DNA from: Muraenolepis orangiensis
Taxonomy: Eukaryota > Chordata > Actinopteri > Gadiformes > Muraenolepididae
Length of the DNA: 64,000 nucleotides
Direction: 5' to 3'
NCBI GenBank assembly: GCA_027704905.1
Contig: CM051005.1
Location: forward strand, 9,380,714 to 9,444,713
Both the position numbers and the translations under genes were made by a program. Below are positions 10,426-20,745 of this stretch, in pieces (position 1 is the stretch's first letter; every line of letters begins with the position of its first letter). The notes beneath the pieces were generated by a model. The model did not search any database. It saw nothing but the letters and a program-made list of their open reading frames with translations, and was not told where the DNA came from.

Positions 10426-10689
10426 ACACATCTCATTTGTTTCTCTTTCATCTCATCAATATCATAATACGGTTAAATTACTTGGATATTAATTGTATAT
10501 GTTGTGAAATTAAAAAGTTTAATTCTAATTCCTTCAGCCATGAAAATATTATTTTCTTATGTGAAATGTTGTATTTTGGATCAGTTGCTTTAAAGCCATA
10601 AAAAACAGAAAATGAAATGAAATGAAAATTGTTTTGTTGTTAAAAAAAAAGAATGTGTGGGGGTTAAATAAAAATATATTTGTATCCAT
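10426..10689 (+). other. IRG flank, AT-rich
   Basis: This continues the IRG 3' flank after the LINE (TTTGTTTCTCTTTCATCTCAT), matching 32290 onward behind IRG3. No gene seen. Confidence 0.5.
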
Positions 10690-10862
10690 GAAACCTCATG
10701 AGAATGTCCACAATGGGGTCCTTGAAACAGCCTCATGCAGTGAGAATATCCACAATGGAGTCCTTGAAACAGCCTCATGTATCACTGAGAATGTCCACAA
10801 TGGAGTCCTTGAAACAGCCTCACGTATCACTGAGAATGGCCATCATAGAGTCCTTGAAAACT
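10690..10862. repeat. 42-45 bp minisatellite, about 4 units, copy A
   Basis: Units read GAGAATGTCCACAATGG ... TCCTTGAAACAGCCTCATG with alternating CAGT or TATCACT endings, ending in a diverged unit (GGCCATCATAGAG). It recurs at 32497-32720 with about five units, in copy B at 44560-44730, and as one partial unit at 58517. Reading frames through it are repeat artefacts. Confidence 0.85.
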
Positions 10863-10937
10863 GAATTTGGAAATTTAAGTTTTTGTGATTTTTGCAGATT
10901 GTTCCAGTCTGGCTGCAGCAGACCGGAATGTCGACCG

Positions 10938-11048
10938 ACCGAGTAAATTACTGCATTTATATAGCGCTGTTTCTGACCTGTTGCCACTCAAAGCGCTTTA
11001 CAATGTGTGCCTATCATTTACCAGGGGGCAGACCAAGGTCTGATTGAT
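10938..11048. repeat. Dispersed TATATAGCGCT repeat
   Basis: Same block as at 4201, following the minisatellite as it also does near 32795 and 58632. Confidence 0.6.
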
Positions 11049-12960
11049 ATATTAGAATGAACCAGTGAATATTAAGACCAGTGTGAAAAGATGGCCAGGA
11101 GGGCAGCGTTTTGTATAGTGAAAATAATTCAGCATCTAACCAGAGTGCAGCGCTGTACTAATTGCTGCCCACTGCTCCTAACACTAGGATGGGTCAAATG
11201 CAGAGAACTAATTTCCCCGGGGATAAATAAAGACTTAAAAAAATAATAATAAAAAAATATAAATACGGCAGGTACAGTAAAAATGTACACATTTAAAGGT
11301 ATGTTATCAATAAATATGAAAACTGTAGGTAGAGGTAGGTAGTGTGATTACAGTGCAAGGCAGTCAAGACATTGATGCTGATGTATTATTATAGGATATA
11401 TTGAGCAGAGGTGGGGGGCAGCAGGGCGTTTCCGGTTCAACACGACATTCTTCACCCGGTGTTTACAAGAGCTCCCGGATATGTAGGATGACCAAAACCC
11501 CAACAAGCAAGTTGCATAAAGGTTGTCTATAGGCCTATATCACGTTAGATTTGAAAGCCGGAAGTACCCGTTAAAAATCACTGAAGCAGTGTATCCCAAG
11601 TTCCGGTTAATGCATTCACCTTGGCATTCACCATGGAGGACAGTTATCGCTGGACAACATCGCTGCATAACCTTCCAAAAGTCGGTCCAGACGATGTGGT
11701 TCAACTAGTGAATGAACACTACAGTGAAGAAGTCTGAATCCGAATCATACAATTCCCCGACATTGTATCTTGTGGCTCTATCTGGATATATCGCCATATA
11801 ACAAAGGCGATTTTGTGTAGGAGCAGAGGTATGCCTATGTATTTAATATAGGCAATTTATTTGATGGAGTTTGATTATTTCAATGTACCTTTTCATTTAC
11901 GTGTTAATTTGTAGTGAGCAGCTGTATATTTTCTAAAAGGGAATGCCTGTTATTCTTGTAATGAGTTGTCTTAAAATAAAAGTGCTTGTGGCATTGAGTT
12001 AAAACTGAATTTGTATAAAATACCGATATATATCGTATATCGCGATGCAGCCTAAAAATACTGGGTTTTGGTCCGTATCGCCCAGCCCTACTTGGGACCA
12101 GTGCTTTTAATCATACACTTACTGTCATTATGTGGCTCTATTCGGATGAGAGATGGAGTGTGTGTGGGGGTCAGGACCAGTGCTTTTAATCACACCCGAC
12201 ATTATTAGCCTATTCCGCCCACTTTTCGAGACTTATATGCTCTCCTTGTCAAAGTGCAAACTGCAGACATACGCGCTACTCCTGAGAACATGAAACGAGG
12301 GACCTTCATCCATCCTTATCAGCCTCACACACGACTTACGGAGGAGTTTGTCTTTGGGTAAATGGTGTAAACTGAGGTAGGGCTGTCTCTGTTTAGACGT
12401 TGAGCAGCCGGTACACTACAATAACAGAGAGGAGGGGAGGCGGCCACAGTTTGTCACGTATCTGGGGTGACTACCGTAAGTAAGAGTACACTGCTCTGCA
12501 ATTTTTAAGGCTCCGGAATATGTGATATATTGATATAGGCCTATTGTTTGCGGCATCACAACTCAACTACATCATACACAACTAGGAAGGTAATAAAACG
12601 ATTGTTAACTGACTGACTTACGCTAACGACACTTATCTGTTATTCTATTCAGTGTCCAATAAAGACAGGCTGTCAGGGCAGGTGGTGAGAGCCTTGTGCT
12701 ACACGACATTGAGGAAGAGTGAGACACCACACAGCTTAAGTGTAGGCAAGAAGCTGTGTAACGTTGTTCATCCTCGTTCAGTGGAGCATTATAGCTCAGT
12801 TTATTCCTAAAGACTCACCAACTTGAATGTTTGCCTGTCTCCCTGCACATTGGTCAGATCATTTGATCAAGTTAATAGGCATAAGGTGGGTGTTTGGGTG
12901 ATCAGAAACATTTACATAAGTTAACACTGCTAATATACACCATCTAAGGCATAATAGTTA
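11049..12960. other. Intergenic region with a promoter-like spot and a MITE-like end
   Basis: Mostly non-coding. A CCGGAAGT (ETS/GABP-type) motif sits near 11558, about 75 bp before the short open frame at 11633. At about 12077-12091 the sequence TATCGCCCAGCCCTA resembles the terminus of small hAT-like elements, preceded by a TATCG-rich stretch. GACCAGTGCTTTTAATCA is repeated about 70 bp apart near 12105 and 12176. No larger gene is recognised. Confidence 0.4.
11633..11737 (+). other. Short open frame, possible first exon (34 aa), copy A
   Basis: ATG to TGA encodes 34 residues beginning MEDSYRWTTSLHNLPKVG. Composition and position, 75 bp after a CCGGAAGT motif, look like the start of a real protein, but there is no clear GT donor inside and I do not recognise the family. 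It may belong with the SWIM-like exon at 16354, now separated by a LINE. Function unknown. Confidence 0.3.
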
Positions 12961-13042
12961 TCAAGTCAAGTCAAGTCAAGTCAAGTCAAGTTTATTGTCA
13001 CTTCACAGTTTACACAAGTATTGTACAGTACAGTGTACAGTG

Positions 13043-13331
13043 TACAATAAATTACAACAAACAAGAAGTGGAAAATACACTGCATCAAAACATAAACTAT
13101 ACTTATTACAACAGATATTAGTATAGTTTATGTTTTGATGCAGTGTATTTTCCACTTCTTGTTTGTTGTAATTTATTGTAATTTTATAGTTCTGGTTGTG
13201 TTTTAGATAGGTCCCTTCGTTTTTAAAGTTTTTATAACTGAATAAGTGTTTGTTTGCTATTGTATGAGCTGCTGGAAGACTGAATTTCCCTCGGGATTAA
13301 TAAAGTATCTATCTATCTATCTATCTATCTA
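13043..13331. mobile_element. Nested short element with perfect 60-bp inverted repeat and (TATC)n end, copy A
   Basis: It is inserted in the LINE 3' UTR. Arms at 13043-13102 and 13121-13180 are perfect inverse complements around an 18-nt loop. The right part continues to a TTATTGATCCC-type end (here inverted) and (TATC)n. The same sequence, without the foldback, lies at 60397-60650 next to IRG4 in the opposite orientation, so this is a dispersed element, probably a LINE 3' end or SINE. Confidence 0.75.
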
Positions 13332-13539
13332 CACTCGGTACAGTACAGTGATGTGAAAATCTTATGTGCAATACCCGACGACAGACAGCAGTTATAAAAA
13401 TAAGATAAAAATAGATAAAAATAGCGTAAAAAGTTAAAAAATAAAAATGCAATTTATAAAATGCTAAATATCGGCACAGAAAAGAGCAATATGTATATAT
13501 AAATCAATGTGATCAAATATATTCTATATATATTCTATA

Positions 13540-15882
13540 TATATCTATCTCTAAGCCTATTTGTACGGCACTTGATACTGCGGTATCGCCTGCCTGACGG
13601 TAACAGTGAGTACAGTTCGTGATTGGGGTGGGCAATGTCTTTTATGATTTGTTTGGCCTTGGCCACGCACCGCTGATTGTATATATCCAGGAGGGAGGGG
13701 AGCTCGCCTCCAATGATATACTGGGCTGTCCGCACCACCCTTTGAAGCGCTCTGCGCTCGAGTGCGGTGCAGTTCCCGTACCAGGCGGTGATACACCCTG
13801 TAAGAACACTCTCGATGGTGCCGTTATAGAATATTCTCAGGATGCGGGGGCCCATGCTGAATTTCTTCAGACGCCAGAGGAAATACAGGCATTGTTGGGC
13901 CCTTTTCACCACGTGTGTGGTGTGCGTGGACCATGTGAGGTCCTCGGCGATGTGCACGCCGAGGAACATGAAGCTGCTGACCCTCTCTACTGCAACACCA
14001 TCTATGGAGATAGGGCTGTGCTCTCCCCTCTGCTTCCTGAAGTCCACGATCAGCTCCTTGGTCTTCTTGATGTTGAGGGTGAGGCTGTTCTCCTGGCACC
14101 ACTGCTCCAGCGATCCGACCTTCTCCCTGTAGGCTGTCTCGTCGTCGCTGGCGATCAGGCCCATCACTGTCGTGTCGTCAGCAAACTTGATGATGACGTT
14201 GGAGCTATGCATAGCCATGCAGTCGTGGGTGTAGAGGGAGTAGAGGAGAGGGCTCAGCACGCATCCCTGGGGGGCTCCCGTGTTGAGGGTCAGTGGCTCT
14301 GAGGTGGTGCTGCCCATCCTCACCACCTGGCGGCGTCCGACAGGAGGTCCAGTATCCAGCTGCACGCGTATGGGGGCACGCCTAGACCTCTAAGCTTGGT
14401 GTCGAGCTTGGCAGGAACTATCGTGTTGAACGCTGAGCTGTAGTCCACAAACAGCATTCGCACATAACAGTTCTTTCCCTCCAGGTGGGAAAGGGCAGTG
14501 TGGAGGGCCATGGCAATTGCGTCGTCCGTGGATCTATTTTGACGATATGCAAATTTCCATGGGTCCAGCGTGGCAGGTAACACGGAGCAAATAAAATCCT
14601 TGATCAACCTCTCGACGCATTTGCTGACAATCGAGGTGAGGGCTACAGGTCTATAGTTATTCAGGCATGTTACCTTGGGTTGTTTAGGGACAGGCACGAT
14701 GGTGGACATCTTGAAGACCGCGGGGACAACAGCCTGGGACAGGGAGAGGTTGAAGATGTCTGCAAAGACTCCTGCCAACTGGTCTGCGCATGCTCTGAGG
14801 ACACGGCCCGGGATGTCGTCGGGGCCTGCCGCCTTACGAATGTTCAGCCGCGGCGTACATCCGAGATGCTCAGCAGGCTGGTCTCCTCAGGCGGCGCTGG
14901 CTTCGGCGGGCTGCCGTTTACATCTAACTGAGCAAAAAAAGTATTTAGCTCTCCTGGGAGGGAGGTAGAGGAGTTCTCTACACAACTGGTTCTCCCTCTG
15001 AAGTTCGTTATCGTCTGCAGCCCTGCCACATACCCCTCGCATCGTGGCTCTTGAATTTATCTTCCACTCTGTCCTTATACTCCCGCTTGGCAGTGATGAT
15101 GGTCTTACGGAGGTCGTAACGGGCTCTCGTATATTCCTCCGTATTCCCGGAGCCAAAGGCGGCGTTACGCACGTGTAGGGCAGCGCGAACATCGCCGTTA
15201 ATCCACAGTTTCTGGTTGGCATATATCCAAACCAACTTGGTCGGAACAACGTCATCTATGCACTTCTTGATGAACCCGGTGACCGACGACACGTACTCAT
15301 TGATGTTATTGTCCGAGGCAACGCGGAACATGTGCCAGTCAGCGCGATCAAAACAATTCTGCAGCATAGAGTCCGATTGGTCCGACCAGCATTGGACCTC
15401 CCTCACAGCGATCGGTTGCTCTGCCTATAGACGGGGAGCAGCTGGATAGAGCGGTGGTCTGATTTGCCATTATGTGTTGCTCGTTATGTGTTGGTAGAAC
15501 TTCGGGAGAACCTTCTTCAGGTTCGCCTTGTTGAAGTCCCCCGCCACGATGAGAGCAGCCTCGGGGTGTGCCGACTCCTGTTCGCTGATACAGTTACTGT
15601 ACAGTTCCTTCAGTGCTGTGTCCGTGTTGGCTTGTGGGGGAATGTAAACAGCGGTCACTCCCGAGGTAGCCAGTGTGGACGGCACATAAGCATCAGGTAC
15701 TCCAGGTCCGGGGAACAGGAACACTTGAGGGGATGTACATGACTTTGGTTGCACCAAGATCTATTTATCATGAGACATACCCCCCCTCCGCGATCTTTAC
15801 CGGAGAGAGCCTTTGATCTGTCCGCTCGGTGGACGGAAAATCCCGTCGGCTCGATAGCTGCGTCGGTAACCCCCTCCGACAT
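13540..15882 (-). pseudogene. APE endonuclease and reverse transcriptase of minus-strand LINE, copy A
   Basis: Read on the minus strand, the endonuclease part contains IVAGDFN near 15540, with two frames meeting at 15655-15757, which shows a frameshift. The RT part has NNYRPVALTS, LFVDYSSAFNT, GAPQGCVLSP and the catalytic FADD near 14174-14185, ending with LLPSGRRYRSIKCRTNRLRD. A missing base near 14333, relative to copy B, breaks the RT between the palm and upstream segments. The family is the jockey-superfamily type of fish LINE. Exact clade (L2, CR1 or Rex1) is not settled. Confidence 0.8.
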
Positions 15883-16190
15883 CCATGTCTCTGTAAGGCA
15901 GATGATACAATTGTCCTTAGTTTCCCGGTGGAATTGAATACGAGCCTGTAGCTCGCTTAACTTATTATCCAGAGACTGTACATTAGCCAGTAGAATGGTG
16001 GGTAGTGGGGGGCGATCGGATCAACATCTCAGCCTGACTAGCACTCCGGCTCGCTTCCCTCGCTTCTTCCTGCGACGCTTGCGTGTAATCGTGCCCAAGA
16101 TGGTCGGAGATAATCCAGCTGTGACTTCTGGCGGGACGTCCGAGTCGAAAGAATGACTCAGACGTTATTGACAAGGAAGGTTATTGAAGT

Positions 16191-16353
16191 TTGTTTGAAT
16201 AGGGAGAGAATGTAAAGCTAAGCATTTAGGAGGGTAGGCATCGTCTAGGAGCATGGTTCAGGAACAATAACAAATGTTCTACTCATAATAACCTACTTGC
16301 TCTTTTCCATGAAGCAGAGGGTATATTTCTAATTGTTTTTTCTTTCTTCTTAG
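16191..16353. other. Short spacer
   Basis: Non-coding sequence ending in a polypyrimidine tract and TTAG at 16350-16353, which looks like a splice acceptor for the following open segment. Confidence 0.4.
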
Positions 16354-16536
16354 ATTACGCTTCGTGATTCATCGCCAGTGGTGTTGACGCACAGCCGATG
16401 CTGCAATCACATCGTGGCATTGCTGTTCCAAACAGTTGTGCAACGAATATACATGGATCCACAAGTGCAAAGATCAATTAGAGAAAAAGCTGACCCTTTA
16501 TTGTCTACATATACATGCCAAGATACCCCTCTTTGA
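16354..16536 (+). pseudogene. SWIM-type zinc-finger-like exon fragment, copy A
   Basis: Directly after a polypyrimidine tract and AG, 60 codons are open and then a TGA follows. The segment CCNHIVALLFQT resembles the C-x-H half of a SWIM zinc finger, where C-x-H is followed by a hydrophobic helix. The preceding C-x-C half is absent. It may be a remnant of a SWIM/YqaJ-type gene or of a mobile element derived from one. Assignment is by motif only. Confidence 0.35.
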
Positions 16537-16792
16537 GAAATGAACATGAGCAAAACCCAGGTTCTTCAATGAAAGATTGGAATGCCAAAATGTTTTGTTT
16601 TTTTATTACAGTTCATTTTTCAATTTTACAGATTTTTCTTGCCAATATGTTACAATATTTCAATATGATATATGTGCAATATGTTACAATGTTCATTTTT
16701 ACAAATCTATACAAATGACTTCATTCAACAGTTTGCTTACATTGATAATGTTTCTGTACATAAGATTTAAAGAATGTGATCTGCCACTGGAA
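16537..16792. other. AT-rich spacer
   Basis: No gene seen. Contains short repeats of AATATGTTACAAT. Confidence 0.4.
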
Positions 16793-17465
16793 TAAACATT
16801 TACATTTACATTTACATTTAGGGCATTTGGCAGACGCTTTTATCCAAAGCGACTTACAAGGTGTACATTAGTTGAAGCAGACAATAGCATAACACTGGGG
16901 TACGTAAACATAAAAATACAGTAGTTCACAAGTATTCATTTTAACAAGATGAATAACACAATTTCGTACTGCTAGGTACCTGCTTAAGTAGCTGTGATAA
17001 GAGCGTGTTATCAACATTAAGGATATACACTTGCTAACATATACAACATGCTAAGAGCTATTAATGTCAGGACTTAAGCAAGTTTAGGGGTTTCACGAAG
17101 GAGAAGGAGGGTTCAAGGAGAGTCCAGGTGGACTCTGAACAGGTGGGTCTTGAGTCTCTTGCAGAAGCTGGCGAGGGACTCTGCCGTCCTGACATGAGAC
17201 GGGAGTTCATTCCACCACTGTGGAGCCAGAGCCGTGAAGAGCTGGGTTTTGGACGAGCGATGTTTGGTTGACATTAGTGAAGGTCGAACAAGTCGCCTGG
17301 CAGAAGTTGAGCGGAGCGCTCTGGCTGGGATGTAGGGTTTGACCAACGCCTGGAGGTAGGCTGGGGCAGTTCCATTGACTGCCCTAAAGGTCAGCACCAG
17401 AGTCTTGAATTTGATGCGAGCATTTACCGGAAGCCAGTGGAGATCGCGGAAGAGAGGGGTCAAAA
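16793..17465 (-). mobile_element. L2-like LINE 3' end with ORF C-terminus, minus strand, copy A
   Basis: The minus-strand frame 17463-17113 encodes 116 residues beginning TPLFRDLHWLPVNARIKFKT and including APAYLQALV and APQWWNELP, the recognisable C-terminal tail of fish L2-like LINE polyproteins. It is followed by a 3' UTR ending at 16793 with inverted TTTACA repeats and the familiar CAGACGCTTTTATCCAAAGC block. It is 5' truncated; the start at 17463 is simply the truncation edge. A shorter piece of the same 3' UTR lies nested in another LINE at 29833. Confidence 0.8.
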
Positions 17466-17539
17466 TTCACTAAATGAAATGACAAAAACCTGGTGTTGAA
17501 CCAATGCTTTACTTAACCCATGCCTTAACTAATGCCTTG

Positions 17540-18350
17540 TTTTGGTAGTTTGACAACAGGCCTGCCACTGTAAACGTCAATAAGCCCTTTCATGGTGCAG
17601 TGAGATTTGTAGGTAAGTGACATCTCACTTTGCAGGAGTGGTGAGGATGGTGTCTGACACTTGAGCTCAGTGCAGTCCAAGATGACCTAGGTGTCTGGGA
17701 AATCTCCGAATTCCTCAGGGAGGTAAGCTTGCACTTCTGCAGGTGTGAGCCAGATGCATTGAGACCCCAGTGCAGTGGCTAGAAAACATGTCCATGTTGC
17801 AATAATGCGGCTCACTGTGGACTGGTGTATGTTGAATCGATGCGCCGGGTCCCTCTCCTTCATACCAACCGACAGTAAAACGAGGAAAAGAAAGAACTCG
17901 TTGATTGGCTGGAGCAGCTGTCTCTGGAAGGTTAAAAACAGGTTACTGCTTTAAGTTATAAACTAGTAAGGCTGTGCTCTTGTTTGGCTAAATGTTTTAT
18001 AATGGTTATGTGTACCATACCATGTACCATAACTAACTACCTTACTGATGTTTACTTTGGTCGATGTCAAACAGTTAGCTGAATAGCACAACTTCGGTCT
18101 AACGTTACCTGGTATAGAATTGGATGTCCGCGTCGGGGTCTTCTCAGGTCAGGATGGGTTGGAAATCCCGTTACATTTCGTTGATGCCGAACAAAGTGGA
18201 ACACAACAATGTTCGAAGTATTTCTTCTCCTGTTTTTGAAAACGCATTTTCTTATGGGAATTCATGGCGAAATATTACCTCAGGAGCTGTAGCTTTGCTA
18301 GTTGGAAGTAAACAAATACACCGGAACAGGCTGAACCGCATTATTTGAAG
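17540..18350 (-). pseudogene. THAP / DDE transposase relic, minus strand, copy A
   Basis: Translating the minus strand from about 18270 gives a CCVPLCSASTK stretch, matching the start of a THAP zinc finger. From about 17920 to 17540 it gives NIHQSTVSRIIATW (helix-turn-helix), LDCTELKCQTPSSPLLQS and SEMSLTYKSHCTMKGLI, which match DDE_4-type transposases found with THAP domains in fish. Frames are interrupted and the THAP finger is truncated, so it is inactive. The right edge near 18350 carries CCGGAAGT-like motifs that may be the old promoter. Confidence 0.6.
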
Positions 18351-18730
18351 CCGGAAGTACTTCACACAGCTTAGTGCATATAGCCCATTTTCCTAGCTTA
18401 TTTTAGCTTCTGAAGAAACACCGGAAACGTCCATCACTCTAACCTCGTACCCCAGAACCATTGAAGCGGACACAAACGTTCCGCCTCACTACTCACTGTA
18501 TTATCAACCCCCGAAATTAAAAAAAACAAATGTACAAAATAAATGCATTTGTCTCAATAATCTCAAAATAATGTGGTCACACATCCCAGGAGTGCCACAC
18601 CAACACTCTAATTATCTAAAGGGTGGGGTACATGGGAACACTTTAACACATGAATACACACTTCTAAAATTTACCCAAATATATGTATTATTCATATGAA
18701 ATACACATGCATTTTCTTGATTTACACCAG
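18351..18730. other. Spacer
   Basis: No gene recognised. It ends in a polypyrimidine stretch and CAG that could act as a splice acceptor for the next entry. Confidence 0.4.
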
Positions 18731-18866
18731 TTACGCACGCTTCTTCCCCGTTTCCCCGGTTGGAGCACAGTTAATATGTGTATCCGAGGATCGGACGATA
18801 AAAGATGTGAACACGAAAAATTGCCCCAGAATCCTGGACTTGAAATGCGCCAGATTTCCATCACAA
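18731..18866 (+). other. Exon-like segment, unrecognised, copy A
   Basis: A 136-bp stretch lies between an acceptor-like TTGATTTACACCAG and a strong donor GTGAGT at 18867. One frame is open throughout (ARFFPVSPVGAQLICVSEDR, then TIKDVNTKNCPRILDLKC) and three cysteines are spaced as in a small secreted domain. It sits just left of the inverted IRG promoter. I do not recognise the family, and neighbouring exons are not visible. Confidence 0.35.
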
Positions 18867-18867
18867 G

Positions 18868-19410
18868 TGAGTCAGACAGATGTTAGACATATTTTAACCA
18901 CTACCCACTTTAGTTTGGTTCCTTTTGTTGAAGTGGAATGAAACTGCAGCGAAGTTCTGGGAGCTCTGAGATGAGTTGTTCAACCTTAAAAAAGCAACTA
19001 AAAATAAATCTCTTCTGGGAACACCTTAACAAATGACTTGCATTTTTCACGACAAGATAAGGATTAGTCGATACTCACTTAGAAGGGTGTGGATTAAGTA
19101 AATAACAACGAGACACCCGCCGTGGTTCATTCATTTAGATATAGATAATTCCCATAGATATTCTTCACTAGTATGTACTTACATTCAGTAGTTGCTCCGA
19201 TATTGATGTGCTGGAAGTCCAAATGGGTATGCGTCTCTTAAATGACTCAATGTAACGTGAAAGTAAAGATCTACTGCCAGCTATAAGATCAGGCAGCAGG
19301 AAATAGGAGTTGCCTCTGAGATAAGTCAGCACACGTGGTTTCCAAGAAACCACTGTTGGAGGAAAGGAAATGCTGGTACAGCAGCAAGTGGCCCTAGGCC
19401 ACTAAGAATG
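18868..19410 (-). promoter_or_regulatory. Inverted IRG promoter and 5' exon fragment, copy A
   Basis: This is the inverse complement of about 32965-33510, the promoter and first exon of IRG1 copy B. It includes the GAS core at 19340-19348 (TTCCAAGAA on this strand), the adjacent CACGTG and GAAAGTAAAG at the near-ISRE position. It points left, away from any IRG coding exon, so it could drive minus-strand transcription through 18868 and leftward. Confidence 0.7.
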
Positions 19411-20236
19411 AACTACGAGTCTCTTCTTCCTGAGGAGACTGAGGAAAGCCCACCTGTCACCTCAGATTCTGGTAAACTTTTACCGGAAAGCGCTGCAGAG
19501 GGTGGTGAAAACCGCCCAACACATCTTTGGACTACCCCTCCCTGCAATAAACACTACCCACCACAAACGGTGTCTAAGGAAGGCACAAAAAATAGTGGAT
19601 GACCCCTCTCACCCCAACCATGGACTGTTTGCCCTCCTCCCCTCCAGAAGGCGCTATAGAAACCTCTGTTCCAAGTCAAGCAGGCTTAGGAACAGCTTCT
19701 TCCCCTCAGCTGTCATCTCCCTGAACTCTGCACCATGAAGACAGCCCCCCCCCCCCCCCCTGCTGCCACACCTCTGCTGTCCCCCACCGGCTGACCCCCT
19801 CTGCTGCCCCCCCCCCCCCTGCTGCCGCCCCCACCCCTGCCCCACACCTTCAATAATCACCACCAATGTCTCTGACTAACTGTAAAAAAACAAAGAAAAA
19901 AAACAAAACTGTAAAAACAAACTGTATCACAACTACCTTCCTCTCTATAGTTTACATATGTATTACTAAGATACCTGTTTACTGTACCTGCCATATATAT
20001 TTAAATCGGTTGATAGAACTGCTCCTACTCTTGTATATATATATACATTTATATATGCCATACATTTATATATGCTCACCTAGACTGTCTTTTAACCTGT
20101 ACATTTTAACTATAACTTATATTTCCATGCACTTTACTGCAACATTTGCACTCTGGTTAGATGCTAAATTATTTTCGCTGTACTGTACTTGTGCTGTACA
20201 CTGACAATACATTTGAATCTAATCTAATCTAATCTA
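19411..20236 (+). mobile_element. 5'-truncated LINE 3' end, plus strand, copy A
   Basis: The C-terminus of a LINE reverse transcriptase is readable around 19425-19735 (LQRVVKTAQHIFGLPLPAIN, then ALLPSRRRYRNLCSKSSRLR and NSFFPSAV). It is followed by a C-rich 3' UTR (C-runs at 19746-19760 and 19808-19819) and a tail of GACAATACATTTGAATC plus TAATC repeats. The junction with the inverted IRG promoter at about 19411 is abrupt. Confidence 0.75.
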
Positions 20237-20745
20237 GTGGTGTGTCCTTAGCGAACAAACGAGTCTTAACGAACAAGTCTTTTCAGTGAACGAGAACAAC
20301 TCATTCATTCCCATCTTCCATCTCGTTCGTTCGGTACTTTGTTGGCTTTTTTAAATGATTGGTTTCACAGCAGACTTATTAAAGTGCCTTGCGGGCAGGA
20401 TCGCTCCGCGGTGGAGTGATTAGACTGTGAGTGCACTCATAGGGAGGGCTGTAGCCCAAAGAGTGAAATTAGGCTTTCTTTTTGGTCGAGCTAGGCATCT
20501 GAGTCATCGAGGAGGTGGGATAACTGTTCTGAATCCACCACTCTTGTTTGTTGACTCGTTCAACGAACGAGTCGTTCAACGAACGAGTTGGCAAGAGACT
20601 CGTTCAACAAACGAGTCTCTTGTTACTGGTGGTCCGGTCTGTTGGGTGGAATGCTCTCTGTTCTCGGGAATATTATTTTGAATTGTATCTTATTTCAGCA
20701 GTTTTTATTAATAATTGATTAATAATAAATTCATTATTATATTAT
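20237..20745. mobile_element. Possible small hAT-like element with ACGAGTC repeats, copy A
   Basis: AACGAGTC and its inverse GACTCGTT occur several times near both ends (20240-20330 and 20556-20620), including GACTCGTTCAACGAACGAGTC at 20555-20575. This pattern resembles terminal and subterminal transposase-binding sites. It sits between two opposed LINE tails carrying the same TAATCT motif. No coding capacity. Confidence 0.4.

Larger units (their letters stand above)
12961..16190 (-). mobile_element. APE-type LINE (L2/CR1/Rex1-like), minus strand, copy A
   Basis: The 3' end is at 12961-12990, a (TCAAG)n tail followed by TTTATTGTCAC, the usual end of a fish LINE family in reverse. Moving right come a 3' UTR with a nested insertion, then reverse transcriptase, then an APE endonuclease at about 15420-15882, and a poorly defined 5' region to about 16190. 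The interval 13530-15417 differs from copy B at many sites while both sides are nearly identical. Confidence 0.85.

Noticed and set aside
10622..10946. Frames with repeated ENVHNGVLETAS / STMGSLKQPH
   Set aside because: Direct translations of the 42-45 bp minisatellite in different frames.
12300..12370. Short frame MKRGTFIHPYQPHTRLTEEF followed by a GTAAAT donor-like site
   Set aside because: Too short and without recognisable family or matching acceptor; kept only as a note.
13619..14302. Plus-strand frame of 227 codons opposite the LINE RT
   Set aside because: Antisense shadow of a GC-rich reverse transcriptase; the minus strand carries the motifs.
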